Position numbers and translations under genes: made by a program. A DNA stretch of 11,754 nucleotides, taken from positions 1-11,754 of the forward strand of contig JAZDHB010000013.1 in the NCBI GenBank assembly GCA_043806415.1, written 5' to 3'. The stretch is from CAIXYX01 sp043806415. Its GTDB lineage: Archaea > Micrarchaeota > Micrarchaeia > Anstonellales > Anstonellaceae. The first letter of the stretch is position 1, and each line of letters opens with the position of its first letter. Positions 1 to 7,469 of this stretch are shown in pieces. The notes under the pieces were generated by a model, which had not been told where the DNA came from, made no database searches, and saw nothing but the letters and a program-made list of their open reading frames with translations.

Positions 1-2390
1 TCATAGATCGGCTTGCCGCTGATGAAATAGGAGAACAGCATCCGGCGCGCCTTCTCGCCTTCCATGAGCAGGCGGATGTGAGCCATGCGGTCCTCTTCCC
101 GAAGCGATTCTTTTTGGACCGGTCTGCCGTTTTCGTCGAGGAGGTTGCCGGCATCCACGCGCGCCCCCACCACCCGGCCGAATGTTTCGGCCAGGTCGCG
201 GCCGAGCAGCATGATCGGGATGACGCGCATGTTTTTGGGATCATAGCCGACATTGGCGATGGTCTCGTATAAGCTCGCCATCCTGCGCAACCGCTCGTTC
301 GCGTCGGCGGGATTGACGGAATCCGTGCGGGATTGGTCTGGGAACCAGCCGGAGAGGATGGAACCGCCCGCCTTGCGGTCCTGCTCGATGAGCGAGGTGA
401 TTTCGGCCATGCTCTTGCTGGCCATGGAGAGGAAGGCGGCTTGTTCCGCCGCGGTTAGCTCCATTCCGGATGCGTCCAGCAGGTTGATTTTCTGGTTTTT
501 GATGTGCGAGATGAGCTTTTCGATGAAATACTGGCGCATGAGCCATTGGTTGAGTTCGGCCATCCTGGGATCGTTTTCATCCCGGATGCCCAACTCTTGC
601 ATGGCTTTGGCCCTAGCGTCTTTTTCCAGGCGCTTGATGATCGCCATATTTTCCTTCATGGCCTGATCGAAGACCAGGTTGTCGATGTCCCGGTAGCCGT
701 TTGGGTCGGATTTCAATTTGTGGAACTGGATGGATTCGACCAGCTTGCGCAGCATTTCGTCGCTCATCACCAGGCCCATGATGTAGAGCTTCTGGCGCAT
801 GTCGGCCACGATGTCGGGGATGTCGGCGAGCTTCTTGTTGAAGAACGCGTTCTGGCGGGCGAAGGGGGAGGTGTGCTTGAGCAGGCGGGCCTTGAGCCCC
901 AGCTCGGCCAGCGCGGTGCGGGCTATGTCGCGGCGCAGATTGATGCTGTTGGAGCGGCTGCCCATCCAGTTCTGGATGACCAGGCCCGTGCGCTCGGCAT
1001 AGGGGATCTTGACGGGGTTGAAGGGCGAGTTGACGAACTTGGCGAGCTTGGAATCGGGGTCTTTGCGCACCTTGGGGATGAGGCGCAGGGGGCTGCCCAG
1101 CGCGTTGCCGACGAACTCCACCCCGCGCTGCATGTATTTGGTGAAGGTGGTCTCGTTGGCGGTGCCGCTGCGGGCGATGTCGGTGGCCGCCAGGTCGGCA
1201 AGCATCACCTCGCGCAATTCCATGGACTTGGTGATCGCCTGCCAGGCATCTTGGCGCAGGGGGGCGAAGGGGTCGTTGTCCTTGGCGTCCGGGTTCACGA
1301 GCCCCTTGAGCCGGGCCATCGCCGCGCGGTATCTTGAATCGGGCGTGCCCTTGGGCCCTCCCGTGATGGGATGGGCGTTGAAGGCGAGGTTGAGCGCGTC
1401 CCGGATCGCGGCCCTGTTCTTTCGATCGCTGTACAGGCCGGCCGCCTTGTAGAGCTTGATGAGCTGGGCGCGGACGACGTTCTCGTGATGGCGGATGATG
1501 CGGGCGGACATGCGCCCCTTGAGCGCGAGGTGGTAGGGAATGGTGGGAGCTTTCATGCGCACGCGCTTGGTGGCCGGCAGGCGGGGCACGGTGATGTCGT
1601 ATAGCGAGAAGGGGTCCTTGCCCATGTACATCATGGACGAGACGAGGAGGGCGAGGATGATGACCAGCGGCAGGCAGGCGGAGATGATGGCCGGCCTCGC
1701 GAACAGCCCGCCCCAGAGGCCGTAGAGGTTGAGCGCGCCCGGATTATCCGGGAAGAACGTGGCCACGCCGACCGCGGGCGGGATGCGGGAATCGGATTTG
1801 GAGCCCTTGAATTCGGCCGCGAACATGGCCGGCCGGTACCAGTTGCGGAATTCGACCGGCGCTTTGGTGTATGGGTTGTAAGCGTAGCGGGCCTCGCACA
1901 CCGCGTCGCCGGCATATAGGACGCCGGGAGCCGAGGGGGTGGAGAAGCGCGGGTCGAGCCTGGAGGACTGGCCGTGCATGTCGGCGAGAGAAACCGAGGA
2001 AACCGAATCGCAGACGGTCTTGCCGTTCCCGTCCACCAGGCGCTGGCCGTCGAAGGTGAAATTGAACGTGCCGTCGAGCACGTCTTTGGCCCCAAGCTGC
2101 TGGAAATCGCCGGCCGCCTGGTCGCCCGTGCCGCCGGCCCGGTTGCCGGATTTGACCTGCTCGCTAAAAGAGACGGCGTGCGCGCGCAGAAGGCCGCTGT
2201 TCACGAGGGAGATGTTGAGATAGACTTGCGTGCGCAGGCCGGGACTGGAGAGGGGCTGGGCGGCGTGGAGCGCGGGGGAGAAGAGGAGGAGGAGCCCGCT
2301 CGCCAGGATGAACCATAATAGGCTATGAAATTCGGCCTTTTCCACGGCTGGATTTTGCGCACCGTGCTTTAAAAACACTCGATACTTCAT
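1..2390 (-). CDS. Large single-pass membrane protein with extracytoplasmic domain (3' end outside window)
   Basis: The frame is open from ATG at 2390 to the left edge, giving 796 residues without a stop; the C-terminus lies outside the window. I do not recognise the family. Residues 1-20 are polar, 22-44 form a hydrophobic signal or anchor ending in a signal-peptidase-like LHAAQ. Residues 45-230 look like an extracytoplasmic, beta-rich domain with two cysteines (C127, C165) that could form a disulfide. Residues 232-256 are a clear transmembrane helix, followed at once by a GKDPFSLYDIT-PR segment and then about 540 charged, helical residues expected in the cytoplasm. I saw no Walker A motif or catalytic signature. 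It diverges from the paralogue array with only 17 bp between start codons, so co-regulation and a shared complex are plausible. Function unknown; the gene call is strong because the frame is long, open and has sensible topology, and every overlapping plus-strand frame is shorter. Confidence 0.85.
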   Translation of the reverse strand, partial: MKYRVFLKHGAQNPAVEKAEFHSLLWFILASGLLLLFSPALHAAQPLSSPGLRTQVYLNISLVNSGLLRAHAVSFSEQVKSGNRAGGTGDQAAGDFQQLGAKDVLDGTFNFTFDGQRLVDGNGKTVCDSVSSVSLADMHGQSSRLDPRFSTPSAPGVLYAGDAVCEARYAYNPYTKAPVEFRNWYRPAMFAAEFKGSKSDSRIPPAVGVATFFPDNPGALNLYGLWGGLFARPAIISACLPLVIILALLVSSMMYMGKDPFSLYDITVPRLPATKRVRMKAPTIPYHLALKGRMSARIIRHHENVVRAQLIKLYKAAGLYSDRKNRAAIRDALNLAFNAHPITGGPKGTPDSRYRAAMARLKGLVNPDAKDNDPFAPLRQDAWQAITKSMELREVMLADLAATDIARSGTANETTFTKYMQRGVEFVGNALGSPLRLIPKVRKDPDSKLAKFVNSPFNPVKIPYAERTGLVIQNWMGSRSNSINLRRDIARTALAELGLKARLLKHTSPFARQNAFFNKKLADIPDIVADMRQKLYIMGLVMSDEMLRKLVESIQFHKLKSDPNGYRDIDNLVFDQAMKENMAIIKRLEKDARAKAMQELGIRDENDPRMAELNQWLMRQYFIEKLISHIKNQKINLLDASGMELTAAEQAAFLSMASKSMAEITSLIEQDRKAGGSILSGWFPDQSRTDSVNPADANERLRRMASLYETIANVGYDPKNMRVIPIMLLGRDLAETFGRVVGARVDAGNLLDENGRPVQKESLREEDRMAHIRLLMEGEKARRMLFSYFISGKPIY

Positions 2391-2430
2391 ATTTTGGGTG
2401 GCTGGGAGTGATTAAGACTAGAAATGCCAT
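2360..2430. promoter_or_regulatory. Compact divergent promoter region
   Basis: Start codons of the divergent genes are at 2390 (minus) and 2408 (plus), so both promoters must lie inside the opposite gene's 5' coding end. On the plus strand CTTTAAAAA at 2367-2375 resembles an archaeal TATA box. Initiation about 25 nt downstream would fall near 2396-2398, leaving a leader of about 10 nt before the GTG at 2408. For the minus strand the best candidate is a weak AT-rich CTTAATC (complement of roughly 2411-2417), about 25 nt from the ATG, which would imply a leaderless message. Box identification is by eye; the minus-strand box is weak. Confidence 0.4.
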
Positions 2431-4060
2431 GCTCGCATTGTTCGCCCTGCTGATTCTCTGCTCGTTCCTGTCCGCGCAGGTCCGAAAGATTCCCGAGGCC
2501 GTCCCGGGCGTGGACAAGAATGACATGTTCGTGCAGAACTGGCACGTGCTCGTTTTCATCGGCCTGGCCATCGCCGGCGCCATCGTCGCCATCGCTTACA
2601 TGGCCGGCGAAGCCCTCAACGTGCAGAGCGCCAAGGCGTACGCGAAGGCCGAGGCGCGCGAATTCCTGGTGAGCGCCGTGATGGTGGTGTTCATCCTCGG
2701 CTCGCTCGTGGCGTTCGGGGCCTTTGCCCAGACCGTTTCGCAGAGCCGGCTCGGACCGGGGGCGGGGCAACAGTACAAGGCCATCGGATACTGCTCCGAG
2801 AACGCGAGAATCTACGATGCCGGCCGGCCCGAGAACCTGCTCTACGCGCAGGCCGACTGGTTCCTGGGCTGCATGCCCTCCTTGAGCGGCTCCTCATCAG
2901 ACACGTATTACTACGACCCGAGCCAGAGCCAGAAGGTCGAGCAGAATATGGATAACAACATGAGGCCTGCCCCGAACGGAGGAGGGTATGTATTCGGCAA
3001 AACGGTGCTCGGCGACTGGCCCAAGGGCGGAGACGGGACGGGAGAGAGCAAGGGCATCATGATCACCCACCTGACCAACATCTACATCAGCCTCTTCTCC
3101 CTCGAATTCTGGCTCGGGCCCATCTCCACCTTCGGTACCAGCTTCTACGGCGTGGAGGGCATGGTGTCGAGCAACTCGGCCGACTTCGCGCCCAATGCCG
3201 GCCTCACCCCCATCTCCGAAGCCACCATCACCATCACCGACCTCATCGGGGTGGGGATCGGCGTGCTGTTCAGCCAGAAAGTGCTCCTGCTCTTCTTCCA
3301 CACCGCGGCGCTTGGCGTATTCCTGCCCTTGGGCATGGGCTTTCGCGCCGTGCCGTTTTTGCGCAAGACCGGCACCACCATCATCGCGCTGGCGCTGGTG
3401 GCCTATTTCATATTCCCCATCACCATCTGGATCAATTACAACGCGTACGCAATCATCTATCCCGCGCCGCCGGCGAAGACCTCGATGCAGAGCTGGGCGA
3501 ATTACCAGACCCTTATGCAGATGGGCAGCCGCCGGACCACGGACGGGAAGATTATAGGTATCATCCCGCTGCCGGACGAGAGCCCGGGCCATTACGAGCA
3601 GCGCATTCGCGACGCCTACGGCGCCACGCGGACGGCAGTGGAATTGAGCACGTGGGAGAAGATCGTCAATTTCGTGACGGGCGCCTGGAGCAACACGTAC
3701 CAGCAGCCGGGCAGCTGGTGGGAGAGCCTCAAGCCGGGCCCCGGCGTCTCTCCGGGAGACATGAATATCATGACGCCGGCGCGCCAGCTCAACGTGCTGG
3801 GATTCATGTTCGTCGAGCGCCTGCGGGACCTGCTCAAGACGGAGGTGCAGGTGGCCGCCGTTCCCGTCATCGGCGCGGCCATCCCGCCCGAGTACCTCTT
3901 CAACATGCTGGCCGACGAGCTGCACACCAGCATGCAATGGTTCGTCCTCAACATGCTGTTCCTGCTCAACACGCTCATCATCACTATCACCCTCTTCAGG
4001 GACATCTCGCTGACCCTGGGCGGGGATCCGAGGATTTTCGGGCTGAGCAAACTGGTATGA
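2408..4060 (+). CDS. Polytopic membrane protein, paralogue A of six
   Basis: 550 residues. The start chosen is GTG 2408 because it adds a basic n-region (IKTRN) to the signal peptide at residues 8-24, with a likely cut near LSAQ; ATG 2429 would remove the positive charges. Hydrophobic segments: 46-66, 87-108, a weaker one at 220-245, a block at 279-312, 321-343 and 511-530. The loop between the first two (AKAYAKAEARE) is the family's cytoplasmic loop, with Tyr in place of Trp and no Gln. The core motif is LPLGMGFRAVPFLRKTG at 306-322 followed by IALALVAYFIFP. Two extracytoplasmic regions stand out: 109-215 with C129 and C155, and 344-510. The tail ends LGGDPRIFGLSKLV, shared with C, E and F. 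It is the first plus-strand gene after the divergent promoter. No named family recognised; resemblance to VirB6/TrbL/CedA-type proteins is architectural inference only. Confidence 0.88.
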   Translation: MIKTRNAMLALFALLILCSFLSAQVRKIPEAVPGVDKNDMFVQNWHVLVFIGLAIAGAIVAIAYMAGEALNVQSAKAYAKAEAREFLVSAVMVVFILGSLVAFGAFAQTVSQSRLGPGAGQQYKAIGYCSENARIYDAGRPENLLYAQADWFLGCMPSLSGSSSDTYYYDPSQSQKVEQNMDNNMRPAPNGGGYVFGKTVLGDWPKGGDGTGESKGIMITHLTNIYISLFSLEFWLGPISTFGTSFYGVEGMVSSNSADFAPNAGLTPISEATITITDLIGVGIGVLFSQKVLLLFFHTAALGVFLPLGMGFRAVPFLRKTGTTIIALALVAYFIFPITIWINYNAYAIIYPAPPAKTSMQSWANYQTLMQMGSRRTTDGKIIGIIPLPDESPGHYEQRIRDAYGATRTAVELSTWEKIVNFVTGAWSNTYQQPGSWWESLKPGPGVSPGDMNIMTPARQLNVLGFMFVERLRDLLKTEVQVAAVPVIGAAIPPEYLFNMLADELHTSMQWFVLNMLFLLNTLIITITLFRDISLTLGGDPRIFGLSKLV

Positions 4061-4071
4061 GAACGCAAACG

Positions 4072-4180
4072 CCGTAGAAAATGCAAAAGCAAAGTCGCAA
4101 AAGCAAAAAAAGCAAAATCGCAAAAGCAAAAAAAGCAAAATCGCAAAAACAAAAAAAACAAAGTCGCAAAAAAACAAGAC
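4072..4180 (+). repeat. A-rich tandem repeat with exact 23-bp period
   Basis: TCGC occurs at 4095, 4118, 4141 and 4164, exactly 23 bp apart. Each is followed by A-runs broken by GC or C. The units at 4095-4117 and 4118-4140 are identical. The unit at 4141-4163 differs at three positions, and flanking partial units are visible at 4081-4094 and after 4164. The array fills most of the A/B spacer and ends just before the starts of B. Twenty-three is not a multiple of three, so the repeat is not a coding repeat in a constant frame. The whole spacer 4061-4180 contains 29 pyrimidines in 120 bases. Confidence 0.9.
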
Positions 4181-5323
4181 GTGGAAAACATGGCCGGGAA
4201 AAGGATTGGAAAAAGCGCGATTCGCCCGCAACGGGCCGGCTGGGGCCGGCCCTCGCTAGCCTACACCTCGGCTTTCGTGCTCTTCCTGTTCATGGCCAGC
4301 GCCCTGTTCGCGCAAGGATCAGGCGGGATTCCGCAGGGCCCGGGCGGGCTGTTCAACGGCGCCCCCCAATACGGCGCGCTCATCAGCCTGATGATGGTGG
4401 GGCTGGCGGCTGTGGTGGCCGCGCTGGCCGGCATCTACATGATCGCGGGAGCCGTCAAGCAGGCCGAATGGCAGGCGCTCGTGCGCGGCGAGCTGTACCA
4501 GGCCGTGGTGAGCGTGGTCTGGGGCCTCGTGATCTTCGGGAGCGCGATCTCCATCGACAAGATCATCGACGCCTACGCGACCGGAAACAACATGGGCGGG
4601 ATGTTCGGGGCCGCGCGCTCCTACGTGGACCAGGTCATCTGCCTTTCGAGCACCAATACCATCAAGCTGGAGGGCATGAAGATAGCCGCGCAATACCTAG
4701 CGAGCATGCGCGGGCGGCATTACGCGGGCGCGTGGGGCATATCGGTGCCCGTCTTCCCCGGATTCGAGATCCTGGAGCGGGCGCTGGACCTCCTGCAGAC
4801 GTTCACCATGCCTTTCACGTCGAGCCTGTTCGTGCAGGCCATCGGACTTGAGATCATCCACGCAACCGCGTTCACGATCATCATGCCGGCCGGGATCCTG
4901 ATGCGCATATTCCCGCAGACTCGGGAGGCGGGCTCGTTCCTCATCGCCAGCGCGTTCGGGTTCTATTTCGTGTTCCCGTTCACGTATCTCATCAACGCGC
5001 AGGTGATGAACCAGCTGTATTCCGCCCAGTTCGGCTATCCCATGTGCGGGGGCGGGGACGGGGGGCCGGGCGCCATCCAGCAGGTCGGAACGCAGAAGCT
5101 CTATTTCGACGTGTCCAGCGCGCTCGTGCCCAGCGCGACGCAGGACCTCTTGGGGCTGGACACGCGCATCCCCTTCACGAACGGCAAAGTATCCCGGGGC
5201 GGGATGATGCAGAACATCTCGTACATGGTGTTCCAGTCGGTTTTCCTGCCCTCGCTGAGCATGGTCATCACCGTGACATTCATAAGGAACGCCCTGCGAT
5301 TCTTCTCGCAGAAGATGGAATGA
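4181..5323 (+). CDS. Polytopic membrane protein, paralogue B of six (short C-tail)
   Basis: 380 residues from GTG 4181; ATG 4190 (residue 4) is an equally good start, since neither has a clear ribosome binding site. A basic n-region is followed by a hydrophobic segment at 29-44 ending ALFAQ, a likely signal peptide. Hydrophobic pair at 66-90 and 106-124, joined by AVKQAEWQALVRGELYQ, the family's cytoplasmic loop with the Trp displaced. After an extracytoplasmic stretch (C154) comes the core motif MPAGILMRIFPQTREAGS at 235-252 running into IASAFGFYFVFPFTY. The outer loop 275-345 has C289 in a Gly-rich patch; the last membrane segment is about 346-368. The protein stops at FIRNALRFFSQKME and lacks the LGGD...GLxKLI tail carried by A, C, E and F. 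It lies in the same direction as A, behind the 23-bp repeat. No named family recognised. Confidence 0.87.
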   Translation: MENMAGKRIGKSAIRPQRAGWGRPSLAYTSAFVLFLFMASALFAQGSGGIPQGPGGLFNGAPQYGALISLMMVGLAAVVAALAGIYMIAGAVKQAEWQALVRGELYQAVVSVVWGLVIFGSAISIDKIIDAYATGNNMGGMFGAARSYVDQVICLSSTNTIKLEGMKIAAQYLASMRGRHYAGAWGISVPVFPGFEILERALDLLQTFTMPFTSSLFVQAIGLEIIHATAFTIIMPAGILMRIFPQTREAGSFLIASAFGFYFVFPFTYLINAQVMNQLYSAQFGYPMCGGGDGGPGAIQQVGTQKLYFDVSSALVPSATQDLLGLDTRIPFTNGKVSRGGMMQNISYMVFQSVFLPSLSMVITVTFIRNALRFFSQKME

Positions 5324-5370
5324 CAGGGGAAAAAGCGTAAAAATGGGAAAAAACGAAAAAGGGAAAAACG
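5324..5370 (+). other. Purine-rich B/C spacer with repeated GGGAAAAAxCG
   Basis: Only 6 of 47 bases are pyrimidines. A GGGAAAAA core followed by CG or GCG occurs three times, the last ending at the ATG of C. There is no canonical GGAGG or GAGG ribosome binding site and no plus-strand T-run that could terminate transcription, so B and C are probably on one message. Confidence 0.6.
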
Positions 5371-7248
5371 ATGGCAAATAAAAAACAGGGATTTGAATCG
5401 GACGGCAACCAGTACGTGAGCGCGAGCCGGACAAGCGCCTCGTTGGGCGGGAACGGGTGCGGCCGTGCTTCGGGAACGGGCGCGGGCTTTGGCAGGAACG
5501 CGAGCGGGAGAGAGGCGAGCGAAGGCGGAAACGAATGCGGCCCCGTCCTTTCGCGCCGGGCGCTGCTGGCCGTATCCTTCGCGTTCCTCTTCCTTTTCCT
5601 GGCCGGATGCACCGCGAGCCGGCCGGCCCCGACCCCGGGCAATCTCATCAGCCAGAAATTCTACGATTTCTGGCACACCGGCGGCGCCTTCCCCCTGCTC
5701 GCGTATGCCGGCGTGGCGCTGTGCCTGGCCATGGCCACGCTCGGGCTGATGTACGGCTACGCGGTCAACGACGACATGGTCAAGACGTGGGCCAAGAAGG
5801 AGGTCCTACAGGCCGGCTTCTCGGTGCTGATCATGCTCGCGGCCATCGGGCTCATCGGCGCGATGGACTATTACATGACCGTCCTGCCGGCCTCGGGACC
5901 GTGGAGCTCGGCGAGCGGCACGAATTTCGGCGGCTCGACCGGGGTCGAATGGAGCGCGTACGTGAATGCCGATTGCGCCCGGCTGATGAGCAACCCGATC
6001 ACGCACCAGCCGGCCCCGGAGCTGGACCGGCCATGTCATATTAGGGTGGCCGAAGATTATCTGCAGACCCTTTTCGCCGCCTCCCAGACCCATACGGCCG
6101 ACATGCTGCGCCAATATTCCATCTTGGCCGTGTTCGCCAATTTCGACAAGCGCTCGAACGGGCAGACCGACCCGGCCGGCACCCTCACGCTCGCCCCCTT
6201 CGTGGGCCTGACCATGCCCGTGGAGACGCTGGGCTTCCTCATCGACGTCTCGATCAAGAACATGATGGTGATCGCGTTCCAGCAGGATGCGCTCGAATAC
6301 CTGCACCTGGCCTTCTTCCCCATCTTCTTCACGCTGGGCATCTTCCTGCGCTCGCTCTTCTTCACCCGCCGCACGGGCGGCCTGCTCATTGCCCTTGCGC
6401 TGGGCTTCTACGTCATCTTCCCGATGACGTACGTGTTCTTCTACGGGGCGTACTATTCCATGACCGCGCCCTGGAACACGGCTCCGAGAGATTTCGACCC
6501 GAACAAGATCGGCATGGAGGCGTTCTCCATCAAGCTGAACACGCAGGGCAAAGCGACCGTGGACGGCCAGATGCAGATCGCCAGCATGGCGCTGCCCCGG
6601 GTGATGCCGATCGCGGGCACGCCCACCTATTCGGCGAACTGCGCGGACGGGAACCTCATTTATGCCGGCGAGGAGTGCAACAAGCCCGCGCGCGCCAGTC
6701 TCGCGGGAACGAACCCGCCCCTGCCCAACGACCCATACACCCGCCCGATGTCATGCCCGCCCGTCGATGCCGGCGGAAATGCCATCCCCGGACGGGAGAA
6801 CGACATCTACTGCGACACGAACGCCTGCAAATGCACCTCGGACCCCAACATATACGGGGACTTCCGACAGTACGTCACCACCGACCCCGCGACGCGGCAG
6901 GCGATCGTCAACCAGAACGCCCAAATCCACATGAGCCTGTTCGACGATCCGTCGCTCACGGCGGCGCAGAAGGAGAGGCAGAACGAGCAGGCGCTGGAAT
7001 GGATGCGGCTGCAGGACAACGACTGGTTCACCAAGACGTATTACGACTGGGGCAAGGCCTGGGGCGACGCGAGGATGAGCGACCAGATGCTCGGCTTCCA
7101 CGGCGTGTTCGACAACACGGCCAAGCTGCTGGTGTTCAGCCTGCTCGCCCCCTTCATCGCCGTGATGGTGACGCTGGCCGGCATCAAGGCCTTCTCGCCG
7201 CTGCTTGGCGGCGACGTGGAGATCGCGGGGCTGACGAGGATCATATAG
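5371..7248 (+). CDS. Polytopic membrane protein, paralogue C of six, with lipobox and Cys-rich loop
   Basis: 625 residues, the longest paralogue. ATG 5371 is the only ATG upstream of the hydrophobic signal; GTG 5416 and TTG 5443 are alternatives. Residues 1-60 are a Gly/Ser/Arg-rich, probably disordered leader. Then comes SRRALLAVSFAFLFLFLAGC (61-80), a lipoprotein-type signal with a twin arginine at 62-63 and lipobox LAGC ending at C80. Hydrophobic pair at 107-128 and 148-166, with loop MVKTWAKKEVLQ (W140, E144, Q147). An outer loop at 170-285 has C202 and C222. The core motif is TLGIFLRSLFFTRRTGG (321-337) followed by IALALGFYVIFPMTY. The second outer loop (357-580) is very long and holds six cysteines (C424, C436, C462, C481, C486, C488). 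The last membrane segment is 585-606 and the tail is LLGGDVEIAGLTRII. The true N-terminus is the least certain part. No named family recognised. Confidence 0.88.
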   Translation: MANKKQGFESDGNQYVSASRTSASLGGNGCGRASGTGAGFGRNASGREASEGGNECGPVLSRRALLAVSFAFLFLFLAGCTASRPAPTPGNLISQKFYDFWHTGGAFPLLAYAGVALCLAMATLGLMYGYAVNDDMVKTWAKKEVLQAGFSVLIMLAAIGLIGAMDYYMTVLPASGPWSSASGTNFGGSTGVEWSAYVNADCARLMSNPITHQPAPELDRPCHIRVAEDYLQTLFAASQTHTADMLRQYSILAVFANFDKRSNGQTDPAGTLTLAPFVGLTMPVETLGFLIDVSIKNMMVIAFQQDALEYLHLAFFPIFFTLGIFLRSLFFTRRTGGLLIALALGFYVIFPMTYVFFYGAYYSMTAPWNTAPRDFDPNKIGMEAFSIKLNTQGKATVDGQMQIASMALPRVMPIAGTPTYSANCADGNLIYAGEECNKPARASLAGTNPPLPNDPYTRPMSCPPVDAGGNAIPGRENDIYCDTNACKCTSDPNIYGDFRQYVTTDPATRQAIVNQNAQIHMSLFDDPSLTAAQKERQNEQALEWMRLQDNDWFTKTYYDWGKAWGDARMSDQMLGFHGVFDNTAKLLVFSLLAPFIAVMVTLAGIKAFSPLLGGDVEIAGLTRII

Positions 7249-7469
7249 GAAAAACGGGAGGATGAAAAAAGCAGGATGGATGGAAAAGAAAGCAGGATGA
7301 CGGGAAAAAGAAAAAGAGATGGAAAAAGAAGGAATACGAGGAGAAAAACGCAGGCGTGGAGAAAACGGAGCATGGAAAAAGCGGGATGGACAACGAGAAA
7401 AACGCAAGCACGAAGAAAACAGGGACATAAAACCAAAAACAGGAACACGACAGAACCGGGATTGAGCAG
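7249..7469 (+). other. 221-bp purine-rich C/D spacer, no supported gene
   Basis: 40 of 221 bases are pyrimidines (82 % purine on the coding strand). It contains degenerate repeats. GAGAAAAACGCA occurs at 7341-7352 and 7395-7406, each followed by a similar GGAGAAAAC or AAGAAAAC stretch. ATG(G)AAAAA(A)GC(A/G)GGATGGA occurs near 7262 and near 7372. A 65-codon Lys/Arg-rich frame (7276-7473) crosses it and overlaps the start of D as ATGA, but any frame in such DNA encodes Lys, Arg, Glu and Gly, so I do not call it a gene. No plus-strand T-run terminator is visible. Confidence 0.6.

Noticed and set aside
504..1337. Plus-strand frame of 277 codons opposite the minus-strand gene
   Set aside because: Val/Gly/Ala/Asp/His-rich shadow inside a minus-strand frame that is open for 796 codons with sensible protein features.
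4072..4180. CRISPR array
   Set aside because: The 23-bp units are directly adjacent with no unique spacers and are A-rich low complexity.
2897..4231. Minus-strand frame of 444 codons antisense to A
   Set aside because: It begins in the reversed A-rich repeat, which gives a Phe/Leu-rich artefact, and continues with shadow composition antisense to a well-supported membrane protein.
4081..4851. Plus-strand frame of 256 codons starting in the 23-bp repeat
   Set aside because: The start of the translation is Lys/Ser/Gln repeat read-through and the rest is an Arg-rich out-of-frame reading of B, whose own frame has a signal peptide and the family core motif.
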